A stretch of DNA of 64,000 nucleotides from Acinetobacter calcoaceticus ANC 3811 (GCF_000399665.1 NZ_KB976986.1:3218733-3282732), one strand, 5' to 3'; counted from the stretch's first letter, positions 53,555-62,971 are shown. Numbers and translations are program-made. Notes: generated from the sequence alone by a model not told the origin.

Positions 53555-54505
53555 ATGTCGGTTTATACCCCGTTGAGTTTAGATGAAGTTCGCACCTTTG
53601 CTGCACCTTATGGATTAGAGGTGTTGGAGCTGAACCCAATTCAGGGAGGTATTCAAAACACCAATTATTTTCTGGTTGATGTAAACCGCAAACAATATGT
53701 ACTTACCGTGTTTGAAGAGTTAGATGCACAAGGGGCAGGCGAGCTCATTCCTGTTCTTGAACAATTGGGAACTCATGATGTACCTGTTGCTGTGCCGTTA
53801 AAACATAACGGACAAGCGGTTCATGTGATTGCAGACAAGCCTGCACAGATTGCACCACGTCTCATGGGTGACCATCCCATGCAAACCACAGTAGCGCAAG
53901 TTGCCGCAATTGCAGATGCACAGGCGAAACTGCATGTGGCTTTACAAGATTTTCCGCTTGAGCGTGAATATAGACGTGATCATCAATACTGGACAGGTGT
54001 TGCCGAGCAGCTTAAACCCAATATGACTCAAGATGACCAAACGTTACTTGAGCAGGTCTATCAAGCTTTTAATGCTAAAACAGCGCAGTATTCAAACCGA
54101 CCAACAGGTTTTATTCATTCAGATTTGTTCCGTGACAATACTTTGTTTGAAGGTGAGCAATTACAAGGTATTTTAGATTTTTACGAATTAAATCAAGATG
54201 AATTGCTATTTGATATTGCGATTACCATCAATGATTTTTGTACCGAATATCCAGCAGCACATTTAAACTTTGACAAAGTGGCAGCTTACTTAGAGGCATA
54301 TCAAAAAGTTCGTGTGCTTACTTCTGATGAACTTGAGTGTTTAGATGTATTCTTAGCAATGGCGGCATGTCGTTTTTGGTCAATGCGTTTGCAAGTTGCT
54401 CAAAAAAATAAAGAAGAAGGACGTACAGGTGATGACATTTTGCAAAAAGATCCGCAAGAAATGCGAGCAATGATGCAAGATCGTTTGAGCCACGTAAAAG
54501 GATAA
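53555..54505 (+). CDS. thrB: Homoserine kinase (phosphotransferase-fold type)
   Basis: A 316-residue protein of the ThrB-II/choline-kinase-fold group. It has the nucleotide loop GGIQNTNYFL near the N-terminus, the catalytic loop FIHSDLFRDN and the metal-binding ILDFYELNQDEL. It phosphorylates homoserine in threonine biosynthesis. The ATG at 53555 (MSVYTPLSLDEV) has AGG about 8 bases upstream; the open frame to 53501 is rejected. It starts just upstream of a small operon of uncharacterised membrane genes. Confidence 0.93.
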   Translation: MSVYTPLSLDEVRTFAAPYGLEVLELNPIQGGIQNTNYFLVDVNRKQYVLTVFEELDAQGAGELIPVLEQLGTHDVPVAVPLKHNGQAVHVIADKPAQIAPRLMGDHPMQTTVAQVAAIADAQAKLHVALQDFPLEREYRRDHQYWTGVAEQLKPNMTQDDQTLLEQVYQAFNAKTAQYSNRPTGFIHSDLFRDNTLFEGEQLQGILDFYELNQDELLFDIAITINDFCTEYPAAHLNFDKVAAYLEAYQKVRVLTSDELECLDVFLAMAACRFWSMRLQVAQKNKEEGRTGDDILQKDPQEMRAMMQDRLSHVKG

Positions 54506-54515
54506 AGGAATAAAG

Positions 54516-55145
54516 ATGCGAGATCAGGGGCGATTAGTCGAATGGTTCGACGAAAAAGGTTATGGCTTTATTCAGCCAGATGATGCTGAAAAAGAGCGAG
54601 TCTTTTTGCATATCAAAGATTTTGCACGCCCTGGTCCTCGGCCAATTATTGGCTGTGCGCTGGAATATCTGATTATTCTCGATGAACAAGGTCGCTTTCG
54701 TGCCCAGCAGGTCACTTATTTAAAAGCATCTCAAACTCGTAAAGCCTCAAAGCCAGCGAAAACACAATCTTCATTTCAAGCTAAACCATGGTCTGCAATG
54801 CAAATGGGGATCGTGTTTTATTTCGTTTTAATGGGCATCATGAGTTTTATTCATGTTTTACCAGCCTATACCTTATTGCTTGTTTTAATGATGAATGTGC
54901 TGAGTTACTGGCTATATTCACAAGATAAAGAAGCTGCACAATTGGGTAATCGCCGTGTGCCTGAGCAAACATTGCACATTGTCAGCTTTTTAGGAGGCTG
55001 GCCTGCTGCATGGTGGGCACAACAAAAACTGAGACATAAAACACAAAAACAACCATTCCGTAAGATTTATTTTTGTACCATATTCCTTCATTTACTTTTG
55101 ATTTTGTGGCTAATTTCTCCCTTAAACGTATTGCGGGGCTCATAA
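54516..55145 (+). CDS. Cold-shock-domain plus DUF1294 membrane protein
   Basis: A 209-residue protein. Residues 1-65 form a cold-shock OB domain (GRLVEWFDEKGYGFIQPDD...VFLHIKDF), followed by a basic linker, then a DUF1294 membrane region (YWLYSQDKEAAQLGNRRVPEQTLHIVSFLGGWPAAWWAQQ). The fusion is known in several bacteria; its role may couple nucleic-acid binding to the membrane. It starts 10 bases after thrB. Confidence 0.85.
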   Translation: MRDQGRLVEWFDEKGYGFIQPDDAEKERVFLHIKDFARPGPRPIIGCALEYLIILDEQGRFRAQQVTYLKASQTRKASKPAKTQSSFQAKPWSAMQMGIVFYFVLMGIMSFIHVLPAYTLLLVLMMNVLSYWLYSQDKEAAQLGNRRVPEQTLHIVSFLGGWPAAWWAQQKLRHKTQKQPFRKIYFCTIFLHLLLILWLISPLNVLRGS

Positions 55146-55181
55146 AAGTAAATTGTTTTATTAAACTTGAGAGGTATAAAA

Positions 55182-55574
55182 ATGAATAGTTCTATCGACC
55201 AAGATTCAAATCGTACTTTAACGCTTATTTTATATGTACTTTATATTGTCGCTATTTTTACAGGCGGCTTACTTGCGGTTATTGCTTTAATTATTAACTA
55301 TGTAAAACGTTCAGATGTGCAAGGTTCAATTTTTGCGAGCCACTTTACATGGCAAATCAGAACATTCTGGTGGTATCTCGCTTGGAATATTATTGCCTTT
55401 TTGCCGTTTATTTTCTTGTTTTTCACGGGTGAAAATACCGATCTATTTGCAGGCGTTGCAATCTCATCGACCGTATTCTGTGTGGGTGTAATTGGTGCTG
55501 CATGGATCTGGATTGTATATCGTGCAATTCGTGGATTGATTGCTTTAAATGATAACCGTCCGATGTATCAATAA
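55182..55574 (+). CDS. DUF4870-like small membrane protein
   Basis: About 130 residues with three hydrophobic helices (LTLILYVLYIVAIFTGGLLAVIALI, WWYLAWNIIAFLPFIFLFF, TVFCVGVIGAAWIWIVYRAIRGL). It resembles the DUF4870/Tic20-like family. ATG 55182 has AGAGG upstream. Function unknown. Confidence 0.72.
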   Translation: MNSSIDQDSNRTLTLILYVLYIVAIFTGGLLAVIALIINYVKRSDVQGSIFASHFTWQIRTFWWYLAWNIIAFLPFIFLFFTGENTDLFAGVAISSTVFCVGVIGAAWIWIVYRAIRGLIALNDNRPMYQ

Positions 55575-55577
55575 ATC

Positions 55578-55883
55578 ATGATTATTGAACATGTGCATTT
55601 GAGTATAAAGTCTGGGCAAAGTGAAGCATTTCTTGAGGCTTTTGAGCAAGCTAAACATATTGTTTATCCAATGGAGGGCTTCAATGCTGTCCAACTCATT
55701 AGACATGCAACTGACCCACATCATTATATTTTAATGATCTCTTGGAATGAGATTGAAAATCATACAGAAGGGTTTAGAAAGTCTGATGCTTATCAGGAAT
55801 GGAAAGCATTGCTCCATCCCTTTTATGATCCAATGCCAACGGTTGAGTACTATCAGCCTTGTATTTCATTGAAGAAAAAATAA
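55578..55883 (+). CDS. Antibiotic biosynthesis monooxygenase-like (ABM) domain protein
   Basis: A 101-residue ferredoxin-like alpha+beta barrel of the ABM/YgiN type (IIEHVHLSIKSGQSEAFLEAFEQAK...HHYILMISWNEIENHTEGFRKSDAYQEWKALL). Such domains bind small aromatic or heme ligands, or are quinol monooxygenases. It starts 3 bases after the preceding gene's stop, so it is in the same operon. Confidence 0.78.
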   Translation: MIIEHVHLSIKSGQSEAFLEAFEQAKHIVYPMEGFNAVQLIRHATDPHHYILMISWNEIENHTEGFRKSDAYQEWKALLHPFYDPMPTVEYYQPCISLKKK

Positions 55884-55888
55884 TAGCT

Positions 55889-55918
55889 AAAAAAGAGAGC
55901 ATTAAGCTCTCTTTTTTT
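55889..55918. terminator. Bidirectional intrinsic terminator
   Basis: AAAGAGAGC-ATTAA-GCTCTCTTT with A and T runs. Confidence 0.92.
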
Positions 55919-56819
55919 ATTCTCGTATACTTTTGACTTTTTTGCTTGGCCACTTAAGTTTTAATTCACTCACTAAAACACCTAATACCACTAAGGCACC
56001 ACCCAAAAGAGCGATAACTGGTAAACGCTCACCCGCAATTCGACCAATAATTCCTGCCCAAACAGGCTCTCCTGCATAAATAATTGCAGCACGGGAAGGA
56101 TCAACCATACGTTGAGCCCAGTTCATCACAAATTGTATAAGTGCACTGGCTAAACCTAATGCAACAGCAAGGAGTACAAGTGGCCATGAAAATGCAGGAA
56201 TTGTATGTTCACCCACCGCAGGCATAATGGCAAAAGAAACCAGAGAGGCTACACCGAGTTGAATGACGGTGACACGACGTAAATTTACTTTTCCAGCAAA
56301 GTAACTAATAAAAATAATTTCTAAAGCAATCGCAAGTGATCCGAGTACTGTTACAAGCTGTCCAAAACTTAAAGAGATTTTTTCAAAACCATTACCTGTC
56401 AATAAAATAAGACCAGCAAAAGCAAGGACTGCTCCCACCCAAGTCATAATGTGTGGAACTTTTCTAAAGATGAGCCACATTAAAAGTGGAACAAGCGGCA
56501 CATAAAGTGACGTTAAAAATGCAGATTCACTACTTGGAATAGTCTGAAGACCAATCGTCTGTGTGCCATAACCTGCCGCAATGACTAAGCCAATCACACT
56601 GCCAGCGCCTAAGTCTTTTAAAGTAATGCCTTTAATACTCTTTAACGAAATAAGCAGCAAGGTAAGCGCCGCGATAGCAAAGCGGCAGCCCACAAAAAAC
56701 ATAGGCGATGAAAAATTCAGTGCATATTGCACAGTAAGGAATGTTCCACCCCAAATGATCGTAATTAAAACGAGTGCTAACTGGGGGGCTTTGCTTGAAC
56801 TCAAAGAAATTGGTGACAT
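55917..56819 (-). CDS. EamA-family (DMT superfamily) transporter
   Basis: Ten hydrophobic helices in two EamA repeats (LALVLITIIWGGTFLTVQYAL, GFEKISLSFGQLVTVLGSLAIALE...). Probably a metabolite or amino acid exporter. It is divergent from an XRE-cupin regulator, with two operator-like repeats between. ATG 56819 is used. Confidence 0.87.
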   Translation of the reverse strand: MSPISLSSSKAPQLALVLITIIWGGTFLTVQYALNFSSPMFFVGCRFAIAALTLLLISLKSIKGITLKDLGAGSVIGLVIAAGYGTQTIGLQTIPSSESAFLTSLYVPLVPLLMWLIFRKVPHIMTWVGAVLAFAGLILLTGNGFEKISLSFGQLVTVLGSLAIALEIIFISYFAGKVNLRRVTVIQLGVASLVSFAIMPAVGEHTIPAFSWPLVLLAVALGLASALIQFVMNWAQRMVDPSRAAIIYAGEPVWAGIIGRIAGERLPVIALLGGALVVLGVLVSELKLKWPSKKVKSIRE

Positions 56820-56838
56820 ATTCAAATTAGAAAGAATT

Positions 56839-56893
56839 GTGCAATATACTGCACATATTGCGCTATTCTTCTATTTTGTGCAATATATTGCTC
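56839..56893. promoter_or_regulatory. Two operator-like repeats between the EamA and XRE-cupin genes
   Basis: GTGCAATATACTGCAC (56839-56854) and GTGCAATATATTGCTC (56878-56893) are near-identical dyads 39 bp apart. They lie in the divergent promoter region and are the probable binding sites of the XRE-cupin protein. Confidence 0.7.
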
Positions 56894-56917
56894 ATATTTT
56901 ATTTGCTACGTTAATTT

Positions 56918-57469
56918 ATGAGCCAGTCCAGTACCGTTTTACAGCATGTCGGCACAAACATTCGTTCCTTAAGAGATGAACGAGATTTAAGCCAACAGGA
57001 CTTGGCCGATCAGGCAGGGGTGAGCAGACGGACAATCGCAGCTTTGGAAACAGGGCAGGTCAATATTAGCTTAGCTAAACTCGATGCGATTGCGGCGGTG
57101 TTGGGTGTGGATTTTAGAACGATTGTGAGTGCACCTGAGCATAAAGAACAAGCTTTGGTCAATGCACTTGCTTGGCAAGGTAAAAAAGAAGAAAGTAATG
57201 CAACTCTATTAGCCTCAGTTCCGTCCCGTTCGCAAGTTGAGCTTTGGACGTGGTCATTAGCAGTAGGGGAGTCTTATGTTGCTGAAGCAGACCCGGAAGG
57301 ATGGCAAGAGCTTATTTATGTGTTAGAAGGTGAGTTGACCATACAATTTGCAGATAGTTCAAAAACCATTGTTGCTGGTTCTTCATTTATATATGCTAGT
57401 TCAGTGACTTACACCTATATCAATAGTGGTAACCAAGTACTTAAGTTTATTCGTAATGTGGTGTATTGA
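56918..57469 (+). CDS. XRE-family regulator with C-terminal cupin domain
   Basis: A 183-residue protein with an XRE HTH (LRDERDLSQQDLADQAGVSRRTIAALETGQVNISLAKLDAI) and a C-terminal cupin (EGWQELIYVLEGELTIQFAD...). Same architecture as the regulator at 16750-17298 but a different sequence. It probably represses the divergent EamA exporter and itself through the two dyads at 56839-56893. Confidence 0.88.
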   Translation: MSQSSTVLQHVGTNIRSLRDERDLSQQDLADQAGVSRRTIAALETGQVNISLAKLDAIAAVLGVDFRTIVSAPEHKEQALVNALAWQGKKEESNATLLASVPSRSQVELWTWSLAVGESYVAEADPEGWQELIYVLEGELTIQFADSSKTIVAGSSFIYASSVTYTYINSGNQVLKFIRNVVY

Positions 57470-57529
57470 TTTTAAAGTCTTTATAAAAATTCTTTTAAAA
57501 TTATGAGAGTTATTAAATTTTATATAGAG

Positions 57530-57563
57530 AATTACACTTATTTAAAAAATTATAAGTGTAATT
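57530..57563. repeat. Perfect inverted repeat, 12-bp arms
   Basis: AATTACACTTAT (57530-57541) and ATAAGTGTAATT (57552-57563) around a 10-base AT loop. It is followed by AAGAAAAC rather than a T-run. It may end the XRE gene or regulate the ABC gene downstream. Confidence 0.55.
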
Positions 57564-57657
57564 AAGAAAACATGAAGAATAATAAATAAGGCAAGTTATA
57601 ATATTTCTTGTGTAATGAAATTATTTTTAACTCGTTTTAATAGAAAAAGATACAGAA

Positions 57658-59349
57658 ATGAAATTTTTATTAAGTTCGCAAGATATTCAGAACTATAAAT
57701 TTATATGGCAGGTTTCTAAAGAAAATTATAAGAAACAGAAGAGTAGTATGTTTCTCATGTTTTTATTAGTAATGTTTGCAGCATTCTTTACAACATTATT
57801 GCCATACCTGCTGAAAATTATTATCGATTATTCTGCACATGAATATAACTTTTTTCTTAATATTCAACTCCCATTTAATTTTTTATATCTAATTGTACTT
57901 GCTTACGCGACTGCATGGTTGGTGAATGAGTTATGCCATTGGACACAAAATATTTTTGGTGCTTATTTGATGGTTGATTTCAAAGGAGCATTAATTTCTG
58001 CAGGCTTAAAAAATTATTTAAATCTTAAAAAAAATGAACAAGATCAAATTGAGGCTGGAACAGTAATCAGTGATCTTGAAAGAGGGAGTTCTGCTTTTGG
58101 TGAGATTAATTTAACGTTGCTTCTTCATTTGGGACCGATTATTTTACAATTGGTGATGATTTTTGCAGTTTTATTTACGACCATTAGCCTAGTTTTTAGT
58201 ATTAGCTTTTTATTAATAGCTATCGTTATTTTTATAGTTTCCTTTCATATAAATAAAACAAGTAGCTCACTATTTGACGCCATGTATGAACAAGATAATC
58301 AAGTGAATAGTCATTTGATACATCAAATATCTAACTCCTATGAAATTAAAGTGAAAAATGCAGTACCATTTCAATTGTCAAAATTTAATGACACCCTAGA
58401 TTTGTATATCACAACAGCAAAAGATAGGAATAAGAAAATAGGACTATTGATGATTTCTCAATTGTTCATGATTTTTTTATTCTTACTTATTTTTATGTTA
58501 TTTACCGTATTTCTTTCAACTGAAAAGCAATTAACTCCAGGTGCTTTCGTATTGATAAGTACTTATATTATTCAACTCACCAATCCATTTTTGGCTGTTT
58601 CCCAAAGCTTGATGCGCTTAAATGGAAACTTTGTGGCCTTAGCAAAATATCGACAGTACTTTAACCTCAAGAAAGAACAATATACACATTCTGCTATTAA
58701 AGCTTCGGAAACTCTCTTCCAGTTTATAGATGCTAAATTTTTATTAGGTAAAAGAGCAGTAGATCAATTTAATTTAACAATATTAGCCAATAAAACATAT
58801 GTCGTGATTGGCCAAACAGGTCTGGGGAAAACTTCTCTGATGAATTATTTAATGGGGGTATATCAGATTCAATCAGGACAGCTTTTGTATAAAAGCATTG
58901 ATATTAGTCATAACTTTTCTCAGCCTATTTTTGATGAGGTCATTTATCTTGCACAGCAGCCAGTTATTTTTCCTTATTCTTTAAGGGAGAATTTGGTCTA
59001 TAACTCTCAGCATATATATGAAGATTCTTACTTACTTCAGATGCTTGAGCAGTTTAATTTGTTGCATATTTTGAAAAAACATCAATTAACGCTCGATGAT
59101 GATCTAACTGAAATTTATAAGAATTTTTCAGGAGGGGAAAAGCAAAGAATTTGTATTCTTCGAGGTCTTTTGGCTCGCCCTCAACTCATAATCTTAGATG
59201 AACCGACCGCAGCTTTAGATGTAGGTACTGCAAAAAATATCCTTAAATATATTCAGCAGGTCGTTCCATCCGTAATTATGATTACGCATTCACCTTATGC
59301 AATGGAGCTTGCAGATGAGGTTATCGATTTAGAAAAATTATTAAATTAA
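57658..59349 (+). CDS. ABC-type exporter, fused permease and ATPase, AT-rich
   Basis: A 563-residue half-transporter. The membrane domain (about residues 15-320) has six helices. The ATPase domain has Walker A GQTGLGKTS, a Q-loop (LAQQPVIFPYSLREN), the signature NFSGGEKQRI, Walker B LIILDEP and the H-loop ITHSPYAMEL. It would work as a homodimer. There is no partner permease, membrane-fusion protein or visible peptide substrate gene. The DNA is AT-rich compared with the his genes on either side, pointing to transfer. Substrate unknown; lipid, peptide and drug export are all possible. Confidence 0.88.
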   Translation: MKFLLSSQDIQNYKFIWQVSKENYKKQKSSMFLMFLLVMFAAFFTTLLPYLLKIIIDYSAHEYNFFLNIQLPFNFLYLIVLAYATAWLVNELCHWTQNIFGAYLMVDFKGALISAGLKNYLNLKKNEQDQIEAGTVISDLERGSSAFGEINLTLLLHLGPIILQLVMIFAVLFTTISLVFSISFLLIAIVIFIVSFHINKTSSSLFDAMYEQDNQVNSHLIHQISNSYEIKVKNAVPFQLSKFNDTLDLYITTAKDRNKKIGLLMISQLFMIFLFLLIFMLFTVFLSTEKQLTPGAFVLISTYIIQLTNPFLAVSQSLMRLNGNFVALAKYRQYFNLKKEQYTHSAIKASETLFQFIDAKFLLGKRAVDQFNLTILANKTYVVIGQTGLGKTSLMNYLMGVYQIQSGQLLYKSIDISHNFSQPIFDEVIYLAQQPVIFPYSLRENLVYNSQHIYEDSYLLQMLEQFNLLHILKKHQLTLDDDLTEIYKNFSGGEKQRICILRGLLARPQLIILDEPTAALDVGTAKNILKYIQQVVPSVIMITHSPYAMELADEVIDLEKLLN

Positions 59350-59363
59350 AGTTAATCAAAAAT

Positions 59364-59393
59364 AAAAAAAGAGCCTAAACAGGCTCTTTTTTT
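59364..59393. terminator. Bidirectional intrinsic terminator
   Basis: AAAGAGCCT-AAAC-AGGCTCTTT with A and T runs, between convergent ABC and hisA genes. Confidence 0.92.
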
Positions 59394-59405
59394 ACATCTT
59401 AAAAA

Positions 59406-60137
59406 TTAAAGACGGTTTTCATCTAATAAAAGCTGAGCTTCACGAAGGTTTAGAGTACCTTCATAAATTGCACGACCTGTGATTGCACCTAAAATGCCTG
59501 GTTGGCCTTTTAAGTTACGAACATCATCAAGGTTAGTTACACCACCCGAAGCAATCACTGGTAAACCTGAGTATTGAGCCAAGTTTACAGTTTGCTCAAC
59601 GTTTACACCTTGCATCATGCCGTCACGTGCAATATCTGTGTAAACAATGCTAGACACACCTGCATCTGCAAAGCGTTTTGCTAAGTCAGTTGCTTTAACG
59701 TCAGTAACGTTTGCCCAGCCGTCAGTTGCAACCATACCATTTATGGCATCAATACCAACAATGATGTGGCCAGCAAAGCGTTTACAAGCTTCTTCTACAA
59801 ATTCAGGCTCTTGAACTGCTTTAGTACCAATAATGACAAAAGTCACGCCAGCTTCTAAGTAATGTTCAATTGTTTCTAATGAGCGAATACCACCACCAAT
59901 TTGAATTGGTAATTCTGGCTGAGCTTTAGCAATTGCTTCAACAACAGGCTTATGAATTGGAGTGCCTGCGAAAGCGCCATTCAAATCGACCAAATGCAAA
60001 CGACGTGCGCCTTCATTTACCCAATGTTGGGCAGTTGCAACCGGATCATCAGAGAAAACGGTATCGTCTTCCATACGTCCTTGTTTTAAACGCACACATT
60101 TACCATCTTTCAGGTCAATTGCAGGAATGATTAGCAT
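59406..60137 (-). CDS. hisA: Phosphoribosylformimino-5-aminoimidazole carboxamide ribotide isomerase
   Basis: A 243-residue (beta/alpha)8 isomerase with the catalytic Asp pair in [12 protein letters not shown] and [10 protein letters not shown], and the phosphate loops GGGIRSLET and ASGGVTN. The ATG at 60137 follows AAGGAG and gives the standard N-terminus; the longer frame to 60200 is rejected. It supplies the HisF-HisH substrate. Confidence 0.97.
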   Translation of the reverse strand: MLIIPAIDLKDGKCVRLKQGRMEDDTVFSDDPVATAQHWVNEGARRLHLVDLNGAFAGTPIHKPVVEAIAKAQPELPIQIGGGIRSLETIEHYLEAGVTFVIIGTKAVQEPEFVEEACKRFAGHIIVGIDAINGMVATDGWANVTDVKATDLAKRFADAGVSSIVYTDIARDGMMQGVNVEQTVNLAQYSGLPVIASGGVTNLDDVRNLKGQPGILGAITGRAIYEGTLNLREAQLLLDENRL

Positions 60138-60231
60138 GCTTCCGCTCCTTGCTTCATCATGATTATGAAATTTTGCACATCTTAGCAAAGTATTGATCAA
60201 TCGCTAAGCCTTAGAAAAGACTTTTATAACT

Positions 60232-60873
60232 TTACGCTTGAAGTGCAGTTTGAATAGTTTGAGAAATGTGAGTGGGTAATAGTTTTTGTTTTCTGAGCTC
60301 TTCAAATACCAATAAAGCAGCATACGCATCGGCAGCAGCGTAGCTGATTTGCTGGGAGCTAAGCGGCTTTCGTGCCCAATTTGAAGTTCCAATTTTTTTC
60401 GACTTTGCAAGATATTGCCCAAATAACAGTGCAACCGCTTTTTGTACACCCATTTGCTGTGTAAAACCGAAGTGGCTAAAGCCTTTAGCAAGATCGACAC
60501 AACTTTCCAGTTCAATGCCTTTTTTATGAAAAATGTGTTTATCATTTTTAAGGCCAAAGCCGACTTTAATTTGCTGAGGGTTAGACAAAATGGGCTGTAA
60601 AAATTTTAAAGTCGATGAATTGACGTGAAATAAATAGGCTTTGTCTTCTGTAGCAAGTTGAATCAGATGTGGACCTGTTGAGACTTCGCCTACTCGAAAA
60701 GTCGGTTTAGATTCTGAATCAAAGCCAAAAATACTAATGACTTTTAATTCCTCTTCGATACTTTTGCATTGCTCAATATTTTCAAGGACCACAATATTTT
60801 GATGATTAAGATTTTCAAAAGGAGGAAGTTGCTGAATAGAGGCTTTATCAAGGAGGGGGGAGGCTTCGGACAT
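60232..60873 (-). CDS. DEDDy-type 3'-5' exonuclease (RNase D/WRN-exonuclease-like)
   Basis: A protein of about 213 residues with the DEDDy motifs: IFGFDSESKP (Asp and Glu), VGFGLKNDKHIF (second Asp) and QISYAAADAYAALL (Tyr and last Asp). It lacks the HRDC domain of full-length RNase D. It should degrade RNA or DNA from the 3' end. It sits among his genes on the same strand, with 95 bases before hisA. ATG 60873 or 60885. Confidence 0.87.
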   Translation of the reverse strand: MSEASPLLDKASIQQLPPFENLNHQNIVVLENIEQCKSIEEELKVISIFGFDSESKPTFRVGEVSTGPHLIQLATEDKAYLFHVNSSTLKFLQPILSNPQQIKVGFGLKNDKHIFHKKGIELESCVDLAKGFSHFGFTQQMGVQKAVALLFGQYLAKSKKIGTSNWARKPLSSQQISYAAADAYAALLVFEELRKQKLLPTHISQTIQTALQA

Positions 60874-60920
60874 ATTTAACAGCATACAAAAGAATTGAGC
60901 TATTAGCTTTATATATGAAT

Positions 60921-60942
60921 AAAGCCTAGAGAACTAGGCTTT
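60921..60942 (-). terminator. Hairpin between the DUF805 and exonuclease genes
   Basis: AAAGCCTAG-AGAA-CTAGGCTTT, perfect arms but a weak T-run, on the minus strand after the DUF805 gene. Confidence 0.6.
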
Positions 60943-60958
60943 ATGACTGTCTTTAAAA

Positions 60959-61507
60959 TTATTGCGACTGAGAAGGTGTTCCAATTTCAATACTTTCACT
61001 TCTTTCGATATAACTTTGATAACTCGGAACCATCATTGCAACAATAACTCCGAAAACAAATGCGAGTGGAATGATCACAATATAAATCCAACCCAAAACA
61101 CGTTCCCAGCCAAGGGTTGTGCGTTTTGGGCCATAATCATTAGTGCCTTCCGTACCTTTTGCACAGAATAAATAAATGGCAAAGCCAATATTTACGACTG
61201 GTACGAGCATGAGTAAAGATAGCCATCCTGTATTATTACGGTCATGCAAACGGCGAATAGTAAATACGAAGCTAATATAAATACCAACGATATAGAGAAT
61301 TGCAATAGAGACTATGCCCGGCGCAGTAAAGCCTGGAGCGCCCTCATTTTGTGTAAGTCCGAAAGTAAAAATAATAAGTAGAACAACAGCAGCGAGGGTT
61401 AGCGTAAATAGGAAGGTCCAAGCAGCGTAAGAGAGTCGACCGAAACGACCATTTGCCTTAAAGGGTGAATCCTGCTGAATAGGCTGATTTTCAAAAGGTG
61501 AATTCAT
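60959..61507 (-). CDS. DUF805 family membrane protein
   Basis: A 182-residue protein with a polar N-terminus, four hydrophobic helices and the DUF805 signatures GRLSYAAWTF and FTIRRLHDRNNTGWLSLL. Inner membrane, function unknown. ATG 61507 has AGGA 8 bases upstream. Confidence 0.85.
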   Translation of the reverse strand: MNSPFENQPIQQDSPFKANGRFGRLSYAAWTFLFTLTLAAVVLLIIFTFGLTQNEGAPGFTAPGIVSIAILYIVGIYISFVFTIRRLHDRNNTGWLSLLMLVPVVNIGFAIYLFCAKGTEGTNDYGPKRTTLGWERVLGWIYIVIIPLAFVFGVIVAMMVPSYQSYIERSESIEIGTPSQSQ

Positions 61508-61610
61508 TGTGTTTATCCTAATCATTTGGTTTTATTTGAAAGTATAAATATTCAATATTTTGTTGAATAAAATATCATTCTATAAATGTTTGGTTGTTAT
61601 TATAAATAAA

Positions 61611-61645
61611 AAAAAAGATCAGGCCATCTAGACCTGATCTTTTTT
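61611..61645. terminator. Bidirectional intrinsic terminator
   Basis: AGATCAGG and CCTGATCT around a 9-base loop with A and T runs, after hisH on the minus strand. Confidence 0.88.
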
Positions 61646-61659
61646 AGTTTTAAATCAGA

Positions 61660-62277
61660 TTAAATATTCCATTCCACAAAGTTTTTAAGTAACTGCAAAC
61701 CAGCAGTATGACTTTTCTCTGGGTGGAATTGAGTCGCGAATAAATTATCTTTGTGAATCGCTGTGCAGAAGTTCACGCCATAGTCACAGGTTGCAGCAAC
61801 TAAGCTTTCATCTTTTGGTTCGACATAGTAACTATGTACAAAGTAGAAGCGGGCATCTTGCTCAATGTTCTTCCACATTGGGTGGTTTGGGTCCAGTTGA
61901 TGAACTTGATTCCAGCCCATGTGCGGTACTTTTAAGCCTTCCATTTGAGGGAAGTGCTTTACTACACCGTCAAAAATACCGAGTGCGTCTACACCGCCAT
62001 TTTCTTCAGAACTTTGTAGTAATGCTTGCATGCCTACACAAATCGCAAGAACTGGCTTATTAAAAGCAGCGTTACGTACGACTTCATCAATACCTGCTTC
62101 ACGCATGCCTTGCATACAGTCACGCATTGCACCAACGCCCGGAAAAACAATTTTGTCGGCTTGTGCAATTAATTTTGGATCATTGGTCACATCGACTGTA
62201 GCGCCCACATACTCAAGTGCTTTAGCTGCTGAGTGTAGATTGCCCATGCCATAATCAAGTAACGCGATACGTGTCAT
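61660..62277 (-). CDS. hisH: Imidazole glycerol phosphate synthase subunit HisH
   Basis: A class I glutamine amidotransferase of 205 residues. It has the nucleophile Cys in [10 protein letters not shown], the His-x-Glu triad in [10 protein letters not shown], and the start [16 protein letters not shown]. It feeds ammonia to HisF. Its start overlaps the hisB stop by one base (TAATG). Confidence 0.97.
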   Translation of the reverse strand: MTRIALLDYGMGNLHSAAKALEYVGATVDVTNDPKLIAQADKIVFPGVGAMRDCMQGMREAGIDEVVRNAAFNKPVLAICVGMQALLQSSEENGGVDALGIFDGVVKHFPQMEGLKVPHMGWNQVHQLDPNHPMWKNIEQDARFYFVHSYYVEPKDESLVAATCDYGVNFCTAIHKDNLFATQFHPEKSHTAGLQLLKNFVEWNI

Positions 62278-62870
62278 TAGAGGCTACCTTTTGTCGATGC
62301 AATCGTGTTTTCTGCACGTGGATCAACTTCACATGCCATACGTAAAGCGCGAGCTAGCGCTTTGAACACACTTTCAATTTGATGGTGGCTATTTTTACCT
62401 TTCAAATTATCAATGTGTAAGGTCATAAGCGCATGGTTTACAAAACCTTGGAAAAACTCAGAAAATAAATCGACATCAAAGGTACCGATGCGCGCACGAG
62501 TAAATGGAATATCCATGAATAAACCCGGACGACCAGATAAATCTACAACAACGCGAGATAAAGCTTCGTCTAATGGTGCATAAAAATGACCGTAGCGTTT
62601 TAAACCTTTTTTATCGCCTAAAGCTTGTGCAAAAGCTTGTCCAAGCGTGATTCCACAGTCTTCTACGGTGTGGTGATCATCAATATCGAGGTCTCCGTCA
62701 CAATGAATATCGATATCAAATAAGCCATGTCGCTTGATTTGATCAATCATATGGTCTAAAAATGGAACTCCAGTGTTTAGTGTGCCTTGACCAGTACCGT
62801 CGAGATTTAATCGAACTCGAATTTTGGTTTCATTGGTATTTCTAACCACTTCACTGATACGTTGCGTCAT
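62277..62870 (-). CDS. hisB: Imidazoleglycerol-phosphate dehydratase
   Basis: A 197-residue monofunctional HisB (dehydratase only, no phosphatase domain). The metal-binding His clusters [14 protein letters not shown] and [16 protein letters not shown] and the segment [13 protein letters not shown] are present. It catalyses the sixth step of histidine synthesis. ATG 62870 has GAGG about 9 bases upstream; five upstream residues are ignored. Overlaps hisH by one base, so the two are coupled. Confidence 0.97.
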   Translation of the reverse strand: MTQRISEVVRNTNETKIRVRLNLDGTGQGTLNTGVPFLDHMIDQIKRHGLFDIDIHCDGDLDIDDHHTVEDCGITLGQAFAQALGDKKGLKRYGHFYAPLDEALSRVVVDLSGRPGLFMDIPFTRARIGTFDVDLFSEFFQGFVNHALMTLHIDNLKGKNSHHQIESVFKALARALRMACEVDPRAENTIASTKGSL

Positions 62871-62971
62871 GGACACGTTCCTCAAAAAACGTCAAAAATG
62901 ATTGGATGTAACGATAATTTCGCTGTGACGAATTCGTGACAGCATCATAGTTTGCTCAGGAGGGTTAATCA

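Noticed and set aside
57503..57565. 20-codon ORF (MRVIKFYIENYTYLKNYKCN) upstream of the ABC exporter, considered as a peptide substrate
   Set aside because: No ribosome-binding site, no leader/GG motif, and it overlaps the 12-bp inverted repeat, so the frame is probably chance.
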